From the NCBI GenBank assembly GCA_013329495.1, contig DUKC01000085.1, forward strand, positions 1-19,000: a stretch of DNA of 19,000 bases, read 5' to 3'. The position numbers and the translations under genes were made by a program. Numbering within the stretch: position 1 is the first letter of the stretch; the number at the start of each line of letters is the position of its first letter. A model generated the notes under the pieces. The model did not search any database and was not told the DNA's origin. It saw only the letters and a list, made by a program, of their open reading frames with translations. The stretch is from Thermoplasmata archaeon (GTDB taxonomy: Archaea > Thermoplasmatota > E2 > UBA9212). Below are positions 7,699 through 15,326 of the stretch, in pieces.

Positions 7699-8207
7699 TC
7701 TGCGATTCTCCTCACCCATTTCTCGAAAGACCCCGCGACCTGTTGGGAGGTTGGGTGCAGTTCTTTGACATTTATCCAGTGAACATAAAGCTCGTTTGTC
7801 TCCTCGTCGACATCCACGGAAAGCGTTCCTGGAGTGAGAGTGATTGAGTTTGCAAACAAGGTTATTCCCAAATCCGTCTTTAGATCTGGTGATATTTTTA
7901 CTATTCCTGGCTTTATTTTTCCTGTGATGACCCGATAAGCCACGTCGAGATTTGCCTTTGCCATGGAAAAGAGGAAGGGACCCAAAAAGTAAGCTAGAGC
8001 GAGAATCCACCGCAACGGATTTGCCATTCTGAGATCGCGCTTGACAAGCCTCTTGAAGGACACCAGGCCGATTATTGTTGCGAGAATGATTCCAGCTATC
8101 AGTTCATCCAGACTCCACAAGATGTAAGCTCCACTTGCCGTGGTAAACAGCAGATACACAAAAAAGCATAGAAAAACAGTCAAAGTTGCCGCGAGAACTC
8201 GGTTCAT
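7695..8207 (-). CDS. mbhA: Mbh subunit A (MrpE family), first gene of the mbh operon
   Basis: The protein has 170 residues from the chosen start MNRVLAATLT. Two helices lie at the N-terminus (about 3-22 and 33-52), one at about 66-84, and the soluble C-terminal domain holds NSITLTPGTLSVDV (120-133), the MnhE/MrpE hallmark. An in-frame ATG two codons earlier (8213) is possible. I prefer 8207 because the TATA-like TTTTTTAA is centred about 26 bases upstream of it, which would make the transcript leaderless like other first genes in this window. There is no convincing ribosome binding site before either ATG, unlike the downstream mbh genes. Confidence 0.92.
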   Translation of the reverse strand: MNRVLAATLTVFLCFFVYLLFTTASGAYILWSLDELIAGIILATIIGLVSFKRLVKRDLRMANPLRWILALAYFLGPFLFSMAKANLDVAYRVITGKIKPGIVKISPDLKTDLGITLFANSITLTPGTLSVDVDEETNELYVHWINVKELHPTSQQVAGSFEKWVRRIAE

Positions 8208-8229
8208 GAGCATTGAATATAGTGTTAAC

Positions 8230-8237
8230 TTAAAAAA
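8230..8237 (-). promoter_or_regulatory. TATA box of the mbh operon
   Basis: On the minus strand the sequence reads TTTTTTAA, centred 26-27 bases before the mbhA ATG at 8207. Archaeal initiation usually starts 24-28 bases past the TATA centre, so the transcript would begin at or next to the ATG. An A/C-rich ACAACAAA lies upstream, where BRE is expected. Confidence 0.5.
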
Positions 8238-8241
8238 TTTG

Positions 8242-8264
8242 TTGTTGATTCAAAAGTTCAACAA
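8242..8264. promoter_or_regulatory. Inverted repeat upstream of the mbh TATA box (candidate regulator site)
   Basis: TTGTTGA (8242-8248) and TCAACAA (8258-8264) form a perfect 7-base inverted repeat with a 9-base spacer. The centre is about 46 bases upstream of the predicted mbh start, next to the BRE/TATA on its upstream side, a position used by archaeal activators. In Thermococcales the redox regulator SurR controls mbh through GTTn3AAC sites; this repeat is not that motif, so no regulator is named. Confidence 0.35.
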
Positions 8265-8410
8265 AGAGCTCAAGCAGAGCCTTTTAATATTGATATCACC
8301 TGCAATTTGTATGTTTTTTTAAAGGCGCTTTACAGGTTTTTTGGGAGCGTTAACCATATTTAGGGGACGATGCTTTTGAAACTAAAGTATGCTAATTCAA
8401 ATAAAAAGAC
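8265..8410. other. Noncoding AT-rich part of the mbh/rps12 intergenic region
   Basis: No gene with family-like content or a good start site is found on either strand. There is a T-rich run with a TATA-like TTTTTTTAAAGG (8311-8322) on the plus strand and a second T run at 8336-8341. No tRNA or other structured RNA that I know is recognisable. The rpl30e and nusA genes that precede rps12 in many archaea are absent. Confidence 0.5.
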
Positions 8411-8448
8411 GTGAACTACCCCCCCAGCCCACGCGAGGGGACTTCTCG
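8411..8448 (+). repeat. Short hairpin repeat of IS200/IS605-end type, copy 1
   Basis: It begins GTGAACTACCCC (8411-8422) and continues to GAGGGG (8435-8440) followed by ACTTCTCGG. The same 12-base start and a GAGGGG 21 bases on occur at 13414. From memory, GAACTACCCC-(C/G-rich hairpin)-GGGG-CTTCTCGG is a common signature of IS200/IS605 ends and of their small nonautonomous derivatives (PATE-like) in archaeal genomes. The hairpin here is imperfect (CCCC with GGGG), so this is probably a degenerate relic. No transposase is nearby. Confidence 0.45.
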
Positions 8449-8533
8449 GCGTAGAAGTTAAATTACGACTGGGTTCCCAAGACGAATTGAAAAAATATTT
8501 TTTATCTTCTTGGTGTTATTGGATTACATCTTT

Positions 8534-8557
8534 AGTTTATATAAAAGTTTATATAAA
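8534..8557 (+). promoter_or_regulatory. Duplicated TATA box of the rps12-rps7-EF-2 operon
   Basis: AGTTTATATAAA occurs twice in direct succession (8534-8545 and 8546-8557), giving two TTTATATA boxes 12 bases apart. Starts expected about 26 bases downstream would fall near 8566 and 8578, that is, leaders of roughly 26 and 14 bases before the rps12 ATG at 8592. Both leaders would include GGTGA (8583-8587), the rps12 ribosome binding site. Confidence 0.6.
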
Positions 8558-8591
8558 AGATTACCATTCTCCTTTGGTAAATGGTGAACAA

Positions 8592-9020
8592 ATGGCGAGA
8601 GGTTTAAACGCAGCTAGGAAGCTGAAAAAGAATCATAAACAACGCAGACGCTTGGACAGGTATTACAAGAAGCGTCAGTTGCATTTGAAAGAGAAGTTCG
8701 ATCCCCTGGAAGGTTCAGCACAGGCAAGAGGAATAGTGATTGAAAAAGTTGGAATTGAGGCGAAGCAGCCAAACTCTGCAATAAGAAAATGCGTGAAGCT
8801 TCAGCTGATCAAGAATGGCAAGCAGGTTACCGCGTTTGCGCCGGGGAACCATGCCATAAAATTCATTGATGAGCACGATGAGGTTATGATTGAAGGAATC
8901 GGGGGAAGAATGGGAAGGTCTTACGGGGACATTCCTGGAGTGAGATTTAAGGTTATCAAGGTTAACGATGTTTCCCTAGATCAGCTGGTCCGGAGAAAAA
9001 TCGAAAAACCGGTGAGGTAG
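8592..9020 (+). CDS. rps12: Small ribosomal subunit protein uS12
   Basis: The 142-residue protein has the normal archaeal/eukaryotic uS12 length. It sits at the decoding centre. Family blocks are [20 protein letters not shown] and [20 protein letters not shown], followed by [20 protein letters not shown]. The start [11 protein letters not shown] is preceded by GGTGA at a good distance. Reading on from 8487 would add 35 residues that cross the TATA boxes, so I rejected that start. This is the first gene of a three-gene operon with rps7 (7-base gap) and EF-2. Confidence 0.97.
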   Translation: MARGLNAARKLKKNHKQRRRLDRYYKKRQLHLKEKFDPLEGSAQARGIVIEKVGIEAKQPNSAIRKCVKLQLIKNGKQVTAFAPGNHAIKFIDEHDEVMIEGIGGRMGRSYGDIPGVRFKVIKVNDVSLDQLVRRKIEKPVR

Positions 9021-9027
9021 TTAAAGG

Positions 9028-9603
9028 ATGGTTAAAGAAAAAGCACCCCTGTTGATTTTAGAGAAGTTTGATTTGAATGAAGTGAAAGTCACGGATAAGA
9101 GTCTCGAAAGGTATATCAATCTCGATTCTAACCGTTTACACAGTTCTGCCAGGTATGCACATCAGAGATTTGGGAAATCAAAGACATGCATCGTGGAGAG
9201 ATTGATAAACAATCTGATGAGAAGTGGGAGATACACTGGAAAAAAATCTAAAACAATCCAGGTGGTAGAAAGAGCGTTCGAAATAATCTCTAAAAAGAGC
9301 AAGCAAAATCCTGCGCAGGTCTTTATTGATGCCCTGCAAAACACCGCTCCGAGAGAGGAAGCGACGAGACTGATGATTGCAGGCATTTCGATTCCGAAAG
9401 CAGTGGATGTTGCTCCACAGAGAAGAGTGGACCTTGCGCTGAGGAGCATCTGCAAGGGAGCGACCAAGGCCACTTACAAATCAAAGAAGAGTATGGAGGA
9501 ATGTCTGGCTGACGAATTATTAAGAGCGAGCAAGAATGATTCTTCTTCCTTTGCAGTCTCCAAAAAAGATGAAATAGAGAGAATAGCAAAATCGGCTCGT
9601 TAG
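9028..9603 (+). CDS. rps7: Small ribosomal subunit protein uS7
   Basis: The 191-residue protein nucleates folding of the 16S rRNA 3' domain and lines the E site. Recognised by [32 protein letters not shown], in the position of the uS7 KxxxxVERLxNxLMxxG helix, and by [21 protein letters not shown], followed by the [14 protein letters not shown] segment. The length suits archaeal S7. GGTGAGG at the end of rps12 serves as ribosome binding site. EF-2 starts 10 bases after its stop. Confidence 0.97.
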   Translation: MVKEKAPLLILEKFDLNEVKVTDKSLERYINLDSNRLHSSARYAHQRFGKSKTCIVERLINNLMRSGRYTGKKSKTIQVVERAFEIISKKSKQNPAQVFIDALQNTAPREEATRLMIAGISIPKAVDVAPQRRVDLALRSICKGATKATYKSKKSMEECLADELLRASKNDSSSFAVSKKDEIERIAKSAR

Positions 9604-9613
9604 GAGAAACAAA

Positions 9614-12600
9614 ATGGGAAGAAAGGAAGAGAACATAAAGAAGGCTTTTAACATAATGAACGAGCCGAAGAAGATAAGGAATATTGGCATTGTTGCGCAC
9701 ATCGACCATGGAAAGTGTGTCAGTCCCGAAGCTAGAATCTCTCTAATAAACGGAGAAAACCCAACTGCCAGAGAATTATTTGAAAGGTATCAACAAAGTG
9801 GTGAGATAATAAATGAAAGCGAACAGGAAAGAGTGATTAAGTTAGATAAACTCAATCTTTTTGTAAACAGCTTCGATAAGCGTAAAGGTAGAATCCAAAG
9901 GGGGAGGATATCCTGCTTGTGGAAGCTAAAGAAAACTGATTCGCTGATGGAGATAGAGGTTGATAACGGAAGGAGCATCAGGACGACCCCTGAGCACAAA
10001 TTTTTAACACTTAACAGAGAAGGAAGAATTGTGGAGAAGAGAGCAGACAAGCTACAAAAAGAAGATGTCATAGTTGCCACAAGAAAGCTGCTTCACTCTG
10101 GGATTAAGGATGGAAGTCTAAGAGAGGTAATCCTGAAGAAGTTGGGGAAAGATCAGTGCTTTTATGTGAGGGTAAACAAAGAATTAAAGCAAAAGTTGCA
10201 TGAAAAGATTCTGCAAATTGGAACAAAGAAAGTTTATTCTAAATTAGATACAAAAATTAAGGGAAAGTCATTTTACCACGGAGTTTGGAGAGGCCAATAC
10301 AGGCTTAATAATTTAGTAAAGATTTGCGATCTGGTAGGCATAAAATCCAACGAAGCTTATGATTCCATAGAGTGGATAAATCACAGAGGAACGAGTCCTC
10401 GGGGGATTCACTCTTCTATAGAAATAAGGTTACCCAAAAACTTTGAGGAATTTTATTACCTAGCAGGACTTTTCTTCGGCGACGGCGACTCTTGGGGCAA
10501 CATCACCAATAACCATCCTTACATCCAAAGCGAGGTTAAAGAAATAGCCGAACATCTAGGGACCAGCTGCATAGTCAGAAGATTCAGGCAAAGGGCAACA
10601 AGGATAGAAGTTGGCGGCATAACCCTAAAGAAAATGCTGGAGGTCTTGTTCGAATATCCGACCAAAAGGAAGTCAAACAACCTGAAGATTTCTCCTTTTC
10701 TGGAACGCTCCCCTAAACCGCTCATTGCTTCATTTGTTAGAGGATACATGGATGCAGATGGATGGGTTGAAGGGGGAAGGTCGGCTGTTTCTGTGAGTTC
10801 GGCGAGCAGAAAATTTCTTGCTCATCTGCAATTACTGCTTTACAAATTTGATATAGGAAGCATCCTAAATCACAAAAAGAATACTCTCTATATCTCGGGC
10901 AGAAAGTCACTGGAAAACTTTAAAGAGATTGGATTTAATTTAAGAGAAAAGGAAGAGAAGTTTAAGGTTCTCTTGGAAAAAAGTTCCGTTTCAAAAATAG
11001 ACAGGGTACCTATTTCTGGGCACGTTTTGGAGAAGATCAGAAAAAGGGCTGGCATTCCGCCCAGCGTAATGCTCAACGGCCACTGCTCTGAATATGAAAA
11101 GAATAGGGAGGGTGTGTCGAAGAACTCTCTGCAGAAAATTCTGAGAGATCTTGCTCCTGAAATGGACCCTGAAGCAGAAGGATTAGGAGTATTGACCAGC
11201 TGGGATACCTCTTTCTTAAAGGTGACCTCTATCAGAGAATCTGATTCGGAGGAGTTTGTGTATGATTTTACAGTAGAGAAACTCCATAACTTCATAGCAG
11301 AGGGAATGGTTGTCCACAACACAACTCTATCGGACAACCTGATAGCTGGCGCAGGGATGATGTCCGAGGAGCTCGCTGGAAAACAGCTTATTTTGGATTA
11401 TGACGAACAGGAAAGAGCCAGGGGAATAACCATACAGTCTGCAGCCGCATCAATGGTCCACAAGTTCGGGGAAGAAGAATACCTGATTAATCTTATTGAT
11501 ACTCCGGGGCATGTGGACTTTTCGGGAGACGTGACCAGAGCCATGAGAGCGGTCGACGGAGCTTTGGTGGTGGTGTGTGCAGTTGAGGGAGTGATGCCTC
11601 AAACAGAGACGGTTTTGAGACAGGCAATAAAAGAGAGGGTAAAGCCCATCCTTTTCATCAATAAGGTAGACAGGCTGATAAACGAGCTTAAGCTAACCTC
11701 AGAGGAGATGCAGCAGAGGTTTGTCAAGATTATCGCTGAGGTAAACAAGCACATCAAAAAGCTGGCCCCGAAAGAGTTCGTGAAAGAATGGTATGTGAGG
11801 GTGGATGATGGTTCGGTGGCCTTTGGATCCGCGTACTACAATTGGGCAATCTCAACACCATGGATGAAAAAAAGCAAGATTACCTTCAAGGATATTTACG
11901 ATTACTGCAGTAAAAAGGACCAAAAGACGCTCGCAAAACGGTCACCCATTCATCGGATACTCTTGGACATGGTGATCGAACATCTGCCAGGTCCTTTGGT
12001 GGCACAAAAATATAGGATACCCATAATATGGAGGGGGGATCTGGATAGTAAAGAGGGAAAAGCAATGCGGGAATGTGACCCCAGCGGCGAGCTAGCATTG
12101 ATGGTAACAAAAATATTGATAGATCCTCATGCGGGAGATGTCGTTTTTGGAAGAGTTTACGCCGGCTCTGTGAGTGCTGGGGACGAGCTCTGGATCAGTG
12201 GAGCGCCGTACAAATCGAGAGTTCAGCAGGTGTCACTGATGGTGGGTCCCGATCGTATCAACATCGACGGAGTGAAAGCGGGAAATGTGGTCGCACTAAC
12301 AGGCTTGAGCGGGGCTATAGCGGGATCTACCGTTGCATCGTCTAAAACAACGGAGCCTTTTGAGAAGATCGTCCACTATTCGGATCCTGTAGTGACGGTT
12401 GCGATTGAGCCGAAGCATGCGACTGATTTGCCAAAGCTAATAAATATGCTCAGATCAACCGGAAAAGCGGACCCATCGATTGAGGTAACGATAAATCAAG
12501 AAACGGGGGAATACCTCGTGAGCGGAATGGGTGAATTGCACCTGGAGATAACTACCTACAGGATTAGGGAGGAGCATAAGATTCCAATAAGTATTTCTTC

Positions 12601-13417
12601 TCCGATTGTTGTTTACAGAGAGACCGTTTTGGGAAAATCACCGCATCCGTTTGAAGGGAAGTCACCGAACAGACACAATTCTTTTTACCTGGAAGTGGAG
12701 CCTCTGCCCAAAGGAGTTGTAAAGGCACTGAGGGAAGATGAGATTCCTTCAAACGTCAAAAAATACAAGAAAGAGGCGATAAAAAAACTCATAGAGCTTG
12801 GCATGGAAAGAGATGAGGCAAAGAAAGTCTTTGCTTGCCAAAAAACCAACTTGTTTGTAGACGCAACAAAGGGCATCCAGCGGCTCTTCGAAACGAAAGA
12901 GTTGTTGAGAGATGCATTTGGTGAGACGATGAAAAAGGGGCCCAGAACTCAAGAGCCCCTGCAAGGAGTGAAGGTCAGGTTGGTGGATGCGAAACTGCAT
13001 GAGGATGCGATACACAGGGGTCCAGCGCAGGTCATTCCCGCCGTAAAATATGGGATTTATGGGGCAATAACGACCGCAAAAAGTGTGTTGCTTGAGCCGA
13101 TTCAGAAGGTTAATGCCAGTGCGCCTCAAGAGGTGATGGGTCAGATAACAAAGGAGATCCTTCAAAGGAGGGGAACCATAATTGGCATGGAACAGGAGGG
13201 GGACCAAACCACGATTGATGCCAAGGCACCCGTCGCTGAAATGCTCGGTTTCAGCTCTGCCATAAGGTCGGCAACCTCAGGACGTGTTCTTTGGTCAACT
13301 GAAAATGTCGGCTTTGAACTGCTGCCCAGCGAATTACAGGACAAAATTACCAGGGAAATAAGAAAAAGGAAGGGTCTTCGACCTGAGCCATATCCAGCGG
13401 AATACTACGCAAAGTGA
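9614..13417 (+). CDS. fusA: Translation elongation factor 2 (EF-2) precursor containing an intein
   Basis: The precursor has 1267 residues. Removing residues 35-569 leaves 732, the normal archaeal EF-2 length. EF-2 uses GTP to move tRNAs and mRNA through the ribosome. In mature numbering: G1 AHIDHGKTTL (28-37, split by the intein after Lys34), switch I RGITI (68-72), G3 DTPGHVDF (94-101), G4 NKVD (148-151). The domain IV tip DAIHRGPAQ carries His599, the diphthamide site (precursor 1134). Without splicing the P-loop is broken, so the precursor should be unable to bind GTP normally. The start is preceded by TTAGGAGA. The last bases, including the TGA stop, coincide with a short repeat (13414). 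EF-1alpha and S10, often next in archaea, do not follow. Confidence 0.97.
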   Translation: MGRKEENIKKAFNIMNEPKKIRNIGIVAHIDHGKCVSPEARISLINGENPTARELFERYQQSGEIINESEQERVIKLDKLNLFVNSFDKRKGRIQRGRISCLWKLKKTDSLMEIEVDNGRSIRTTPEHKFLTLNREGRIVEKRADKLQKEDVIVATRKLLHSGIKDGSLREVILKKLGKDQCFYVRVNKELKQKLHEKILQIGTKKVYSKLDTKIKGKSFYHGVWRGQYRLNNLVKICDLVGIKSNEAYDSIEWINHRGTSPRGIHSSIEIRLPKNFEEFYYLAGLFFGDGDSWGNITNNHPYIQSEVKEIAEHLGTSCIVRRFRQRATRIEVGGITLKKMLEVLFEYPTKRKSNNLKISPFLERSPKPLIASFVRGYMDADGWVEGGRSAVSVSSASRKFLAHLQLLLYKFDIGSILNHKKNTLYISGRKSLENFKEIGFNLREKEEKFKVLLEKSSVSKIDRVPISGHVLEKIRKRAGIPPSVMLNGHCSEYEKNREGVSKNSLQKILRDLAPEMDPEAEGLGVLTSWDTSFLKVTSIRESDSEEFVYDFTVEKLHNFIAEGMVVHNTTLSDNLIAGAGMMSEELAGKQLILDYDEQERARGITIQSAAASMVHKFGEEEYLINLIDTPGHVDFSGDVTRAMRAVDGALVVVCAVEGVMPQTETVLRQAIKERVKPILFINKVDRLINELKLTSEEMQQRFVKIIAEVNKHIKKLAPKEFVKEWYVRVDDGSVAFGSAYYNWAISTPWMKKSKITFKDIYDYCSKKDQKTLAKRSPIHRILLDMVIEHLPGPLVAQKYRIPIIWRGDLDSKEGKAMRECDPSGELALMVTKILIDPHAGDVVFGRVYAGSVSAGDELWISGAPYKSRVQQVSLMVGPDRINIDGVKAGNVVALTGLSGAIAGSTVASSKTTEPFEKIVHYSDPVVTVAIEPKHATDLPKLINMLRSTGKADPSIEVTINQETGEYLVSGMGELHLEITTYRIREEHKIPISISSPIVVYRETVLGKSPHPFEGKSPNRHNSFYLEVEPLPKGVVKALREDEIPSNVKKYKKEAIKKLIELGMERDEAKKVFACQKTNLFVDATKGIQRLFETKELLRDAFGETMKKGPRTQEPLQGVKVRLVDAKLHEDAIHRGPAQVIPAVKYGIYGAITTAKSVLLEPIQKVNASAPQEVMGQITKEILQRRGTIIGMEQEGDQTTIDAKAPVAEMLGFSSAIRSATSGRVLWSTENVGFELLPSELQDKITREIRKRKGLRPEPYPAEYYAK
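9716..11320 (+). mobile_element. Intein with LAGLIDADG homing endonuclease in the EF-2 P-loop
   Basis: This intein has 535 residues (precursor 35-569), placed between Lys34 and Thr35 of mature EF-2. The splicing residues are complete: Cys1 ([10 protein letters not shown], block A), block B TTPEHKF with T91 and H94, block [17 protein letters not shown] and the end VVHN (H534, N535) followed by Thr as +1. The central endonuclease keeps both LAGLIDADG helices, [10 protein letters not shown] (249-258, acidic D256) and [10 protein letters not shown] (340-349, acidic D348), so it may be active. Visibly more AT-rich than the extein: one hand-counted stretch (10201-10260) has 13 of 60 G+C against 33 of 60 at 12181-12240, a small and chosen sample. 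This fits horizontal arrival. Confidence 0.95.
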
Positions 13418-13446
13418 ACTACCCCACCCTCACGGAGGGGGTCTTA
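13414..13446 (+). repeat. Short hairpin repeat of IS200/IS605-end type, copy 2
   Basis: It starts GTGAACTACCCC (13414-13425), identical to 8411-8422, and forms a hairpin in which CCCTC (13427-13431) pairs with GAGGG (13435-13439), extended by CC/GG across a bulged A. The TGA of EF-2 is inside the first four bases. A GC-rich stem here may also serve as the 3' end or terminator of the EF-2 transcript, although no T run follows. Confidence 0.5.
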
Positions 13447-13481
13447 GCCCAAGAGGAAAGATAGAAACGAGCCAAGTAAGC

Positions 13482-13488
13482 TATATAT
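13482..13488 (+). promoter_or_regulatory. TATA box of the 13515 gene
   Basis: TATATAT is centred at 13485, 30 bases before the ATG at 13515 and 27 before the TTG at 13512. The transcript would therefore have a leader of only about 0-4 bases. Confidence 0.5.
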
Positions 13489-13514
13489 ACCTGGGAAGAC
13501 AAAGAGTGTGATTG

Positions 13515-13940
13515 ATGAAAAGAAAAATGAAAAGGGGCGAGAGAGATGAGTCTTACCGATACTTGGTCGGCAAGCGCATTATCCAGTCATCCAGATCGAA
13601 CGAAGACCTTTTCGATGGGCTTCTAGAAGAGTGTCCCCATGTGAACGAGAGAAAATTAACAGAACTTTTTGTCTCGGCGGGTGGAGGGATAAAAAACATC
13701 AGTCCAGCCATTCTAGCCGCCGCTCACGTGATGGAATATAATCATGCTCATCCTTACAAACCCGGTGCTTATTGGTTCAAAAAGTTTTTACCGAGAGGGG
13801 TCTCGCCCGGAAAGGTAGCCGATAACAAGGAACTGATGGACAGGTTCGTGGATGTGATTAGCAAAACAGAGGAAGAATGGGATGAGAAGGGAGGGGCCCC
13901 AACGGAAGAAATAAAGAAGAGTGTAAAAAGCTTATTTTGA
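13515..13940 (+). CDS. Small basic protein of unknown function
   Basis: I do not recognise this 141-residue protein. It starts MKRKMKRGERDESYRYLVGK with a strongly basic N-terminus, has a probable helical middle (SPAILAAAHVMEYNHAHPYK, about 60-79) containing three histidines, an aromatic stretch GAYWFKKFLPRG, and an acidic-basic C-terminal helix. There is no signal peptide and no membrane helix. Two cysteines or metal motifs are not evident; only one cysteine (ECPHVNE) is seen. A separate TATA box makes it a single gene, close to leaderless; TTG at 13512 and ATG at 13527 are alternative starts. It lies between the repeat at 13414 and hisS, outside any known operon partnership. Coding is supported by an uninterrupted frame, a promoter and tight spacing to the hisS promoter. 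Confidence 0.7.
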   Translation: MKRKMKRGERDESYRYLVGKRIIQSSRSNEDLFDGLLEECPHVNERKLTELFVSAGGGIKNISPAILAAAHVMEYNHAHPYKPGAYWFKKFLPRGVSPGKVADNKELMDRFVDVISKTEEEWDEKGGAPTEEIKKSVKSLF

Positions 13941-13949
13941 AAAGGCAAT

Positions 13950-13960
13950 CTTTTTTAAAT
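13950..13960 (+). promoter_or_regulatory. TATA box of hisS
   Basis: CTTTTTTAAAT lies 10 bases after the preceding stop codon, its centre about 27 bases before ATG 13983. This decides the hisS start and implies a leaderless message. Confidence 0.5.
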
Positions 13961-13982
13961 GACGTTTGCTTATTTTTACCCT

Positions 13983-15251
13983 ATGGGTAATTTGTTTGAA
14001 AGACCCAGAGGGACAAGGGATTTCGACACAATCTCGATGCAAAAAAGGAGATTTGTTGAGGAGAGGATGCGAAAAACTTTTGAGTCCTTTGGTTATGAGG
14101 AGGTACTCACTCCAACCCTGGAGAACCTCGATCTGTTCACCGCAAAGAGTGGCGAGGGTGTGATAGGGGAGATGTACGCTTTCAAGGACAGGGGGGGAAG
14201 ATCCCTTGCGCTGAGACCTGAGATCACGACGTCTGTTGTTCGTTTTTATGTCAATGAACTTCAGCAAAAACCGAGGCCTTTGAAACTATTCTACTTTGGA
14301 AATTGCTTCAGATATGACAGACCCCAGAAAGCAAGGTACAGAGAATTCTGGCAGGCAGGCTGTGAGCTTATAGGGGCAGACACCCCCGAAGCCCACGCCG
14401 AATTGATCGCTCTTGGAATGACATTGCTCAAGGATGCGGGGTTGAAACAGCTGGACCTTCGAATAGGGCACCTCAAGATTTTAAACAGAATGATAGCCCA
14501 ACTTGGCTTGTCTGAGGCGGAGAAAAGACCACTGCTTAGACTGATTGATAAGCAAGATCTTGCTGGACTGAAGAAAGAGTGTGAAAGGGCCGGCATAAGC
14601 AAAGCGAAGATCGAGAGATTTATCGAATTTCTGAATTGCAAGGAGTTGAAAAAGATCGAATCGTTCATTAAGCTCGATTCTGGGGATAAAGAGGATGCTT
14701 TGGACGCAAAGACAGAATTAGAGAAGGTGCTGAAATACTTGGAATATTTTGGAATAAAAGATTGGAAGGTAGATTTTAAGATAGCAAGGAATTTGGACTA
14801 CTACACCGGCCTTGTTTTCGAAATAGATGCCCCAAAATTAGGGGCAGAAAAACAACTTTGTGGAGGGGGAGTCTATGGATTGGCAAAATTGTTTGGGGGT
14901 AAGGAGGTTCCTCAAGCTGGATTTGCAATAGGATTTGATCGGACTGTGCTTACCCTCGAAGCTGAAAGGTATGATTTTGAAGCGAAAAGGAAGACGAATT
15001 ACTATGTAGTCCCAATTTCCGAAGAACTAGTTTCGCACGCAATATCTGTAGGCATGAGACTGCGAAACAAAGGCGAAAAAGTTGTGATTGAGCTGAGCCG
15101 TCGGAAGCCTAACAGAGCGTTCGAGCATGCTAACACGCTGGGGGCAAGATGGGTAATAATCATAGGAAAAAAAGAAGTCAAAAAAGGTGTTGTTTCGATA
15201 AAAGACATGCTGACTGGAGAGCAAAAGGAAGTTAATCAAGAAAGCATGTAG
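13983..15251 (+). CDS. hisS: Histidyl-tRNA synthetase
   Basis: The 422-residue class II synthetase charges tRNA-His. Visible motifs: motif 1 around VLTPTLENLDLF (41-52), LALRPEITTSVVRFY (75-89), motif 2 FGNCFRYDRPQKARYREFWQ (105-124), the histidine-specific ARNLDYYTG (268-276, catalytic Arg269), LCGGGVYGLAKLFGG (292-306) and motif 3 AGFAIGFDR (312-320). The C-terminal anticodon-binding domain begins near 338 with YYVVPISEE. Start MGNLFERPRGTRDF is chosen over an ATG eight codons earlier (13959) because the earlier one overlaps the TATA box and family proteins begin at about this PRGTRD segment. Confidence 0.95.
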   Translation: MGNLFERPRGTRDFDTISMQKRRFVEERMRKTFESFGYEEVLTPTLENLDLFTAKSGEGVIGEMYAFKDRGGRSLALRPEITTSVVRFYVNELQQKPRPLKLFYFGNCFRYDRPQKARYREFWQAGCELIGADTPEAHAELIALGMTLLKDAGLKQLDLRIGHLKILNRMIAQLGLSEAEKRPLLRLIDKQDLAGLKKECERAGISKAKIERFIEFLNCKELKKIESFIKLDSGDKEDALDAKTELEKVLKYLEYFGIKDWKVDFKIARNLDYYTGLVFEIDAPKLGAEKQLCGGGVYGLAKLFGGKEVPQAGFAIGFDRTVLTLEAERYDFEAKRKTNYYVVPISEELVSHAISVGMRLRNKGEKVVIELSRRKPNRAFEHANTLGARWVIIIGKKEVKKGVVSIKDMLTGEQKEVNQESM

Positions 15252-15297
15252 TGGATTTTTAAAAAAAATTTAAGAAAATTATCTTTAAAAAGATACA

Positions 15298-15303
15298 TTT
15301 AAA
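15298..15303 (+). promoter_or_regulatory. TATA box of the PAC2 gene
   Basis: TTTAAA is centred 26-27 bases before ATG 15327, which predicts a leaderless transcript. An AAAAAGATAC stretch sits upstream, where BRE is expected. The surrounding 75-base gap after hisS is AT-rich and holds nothing else that I can see. Confidence 0.5.
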
Positions 15304-15326
15304 TGAGATTCTTCTAATATTCTTTT

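Noticed and set aside
8221..8264. SurR binding site (GTTn3AAC) at the mbh promoter
   Set aside because: GTTAAC and GTTCAAC are present but neither has the three-base spacer, so the motif is not matched.
8265..8410. A plus-strand small RNA starting after the TATA-like box at 8311
   Set aside because: The box is only one of many T/A runs in this gap and no terminator or conserved RNA motif (box C/D, H/ACA, SRP) could be identified.
8487..8591. A 35-residue N-terminal extension of S12
   Set aside because: It crosses the duplicated TATA boxes and is not ribosomal-protein-like; ATG 8592 has a ribosome binding site.
10888..11337. Minus-strand open frames of 100-150 residues within EF-2 and hisS
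   Set aside because: They are low-complexity, serine- and leucine-rich shadows of well-supported plus-strand genes.
9614..13417. A giant fused two-domain EF-2 protein or a frameshifted gene
   Set aside because: The extra 535 residues begin with Cys, end with HN and contain splicing and endonuclease motifs; the remaining 732 residues are a normal EF-2.
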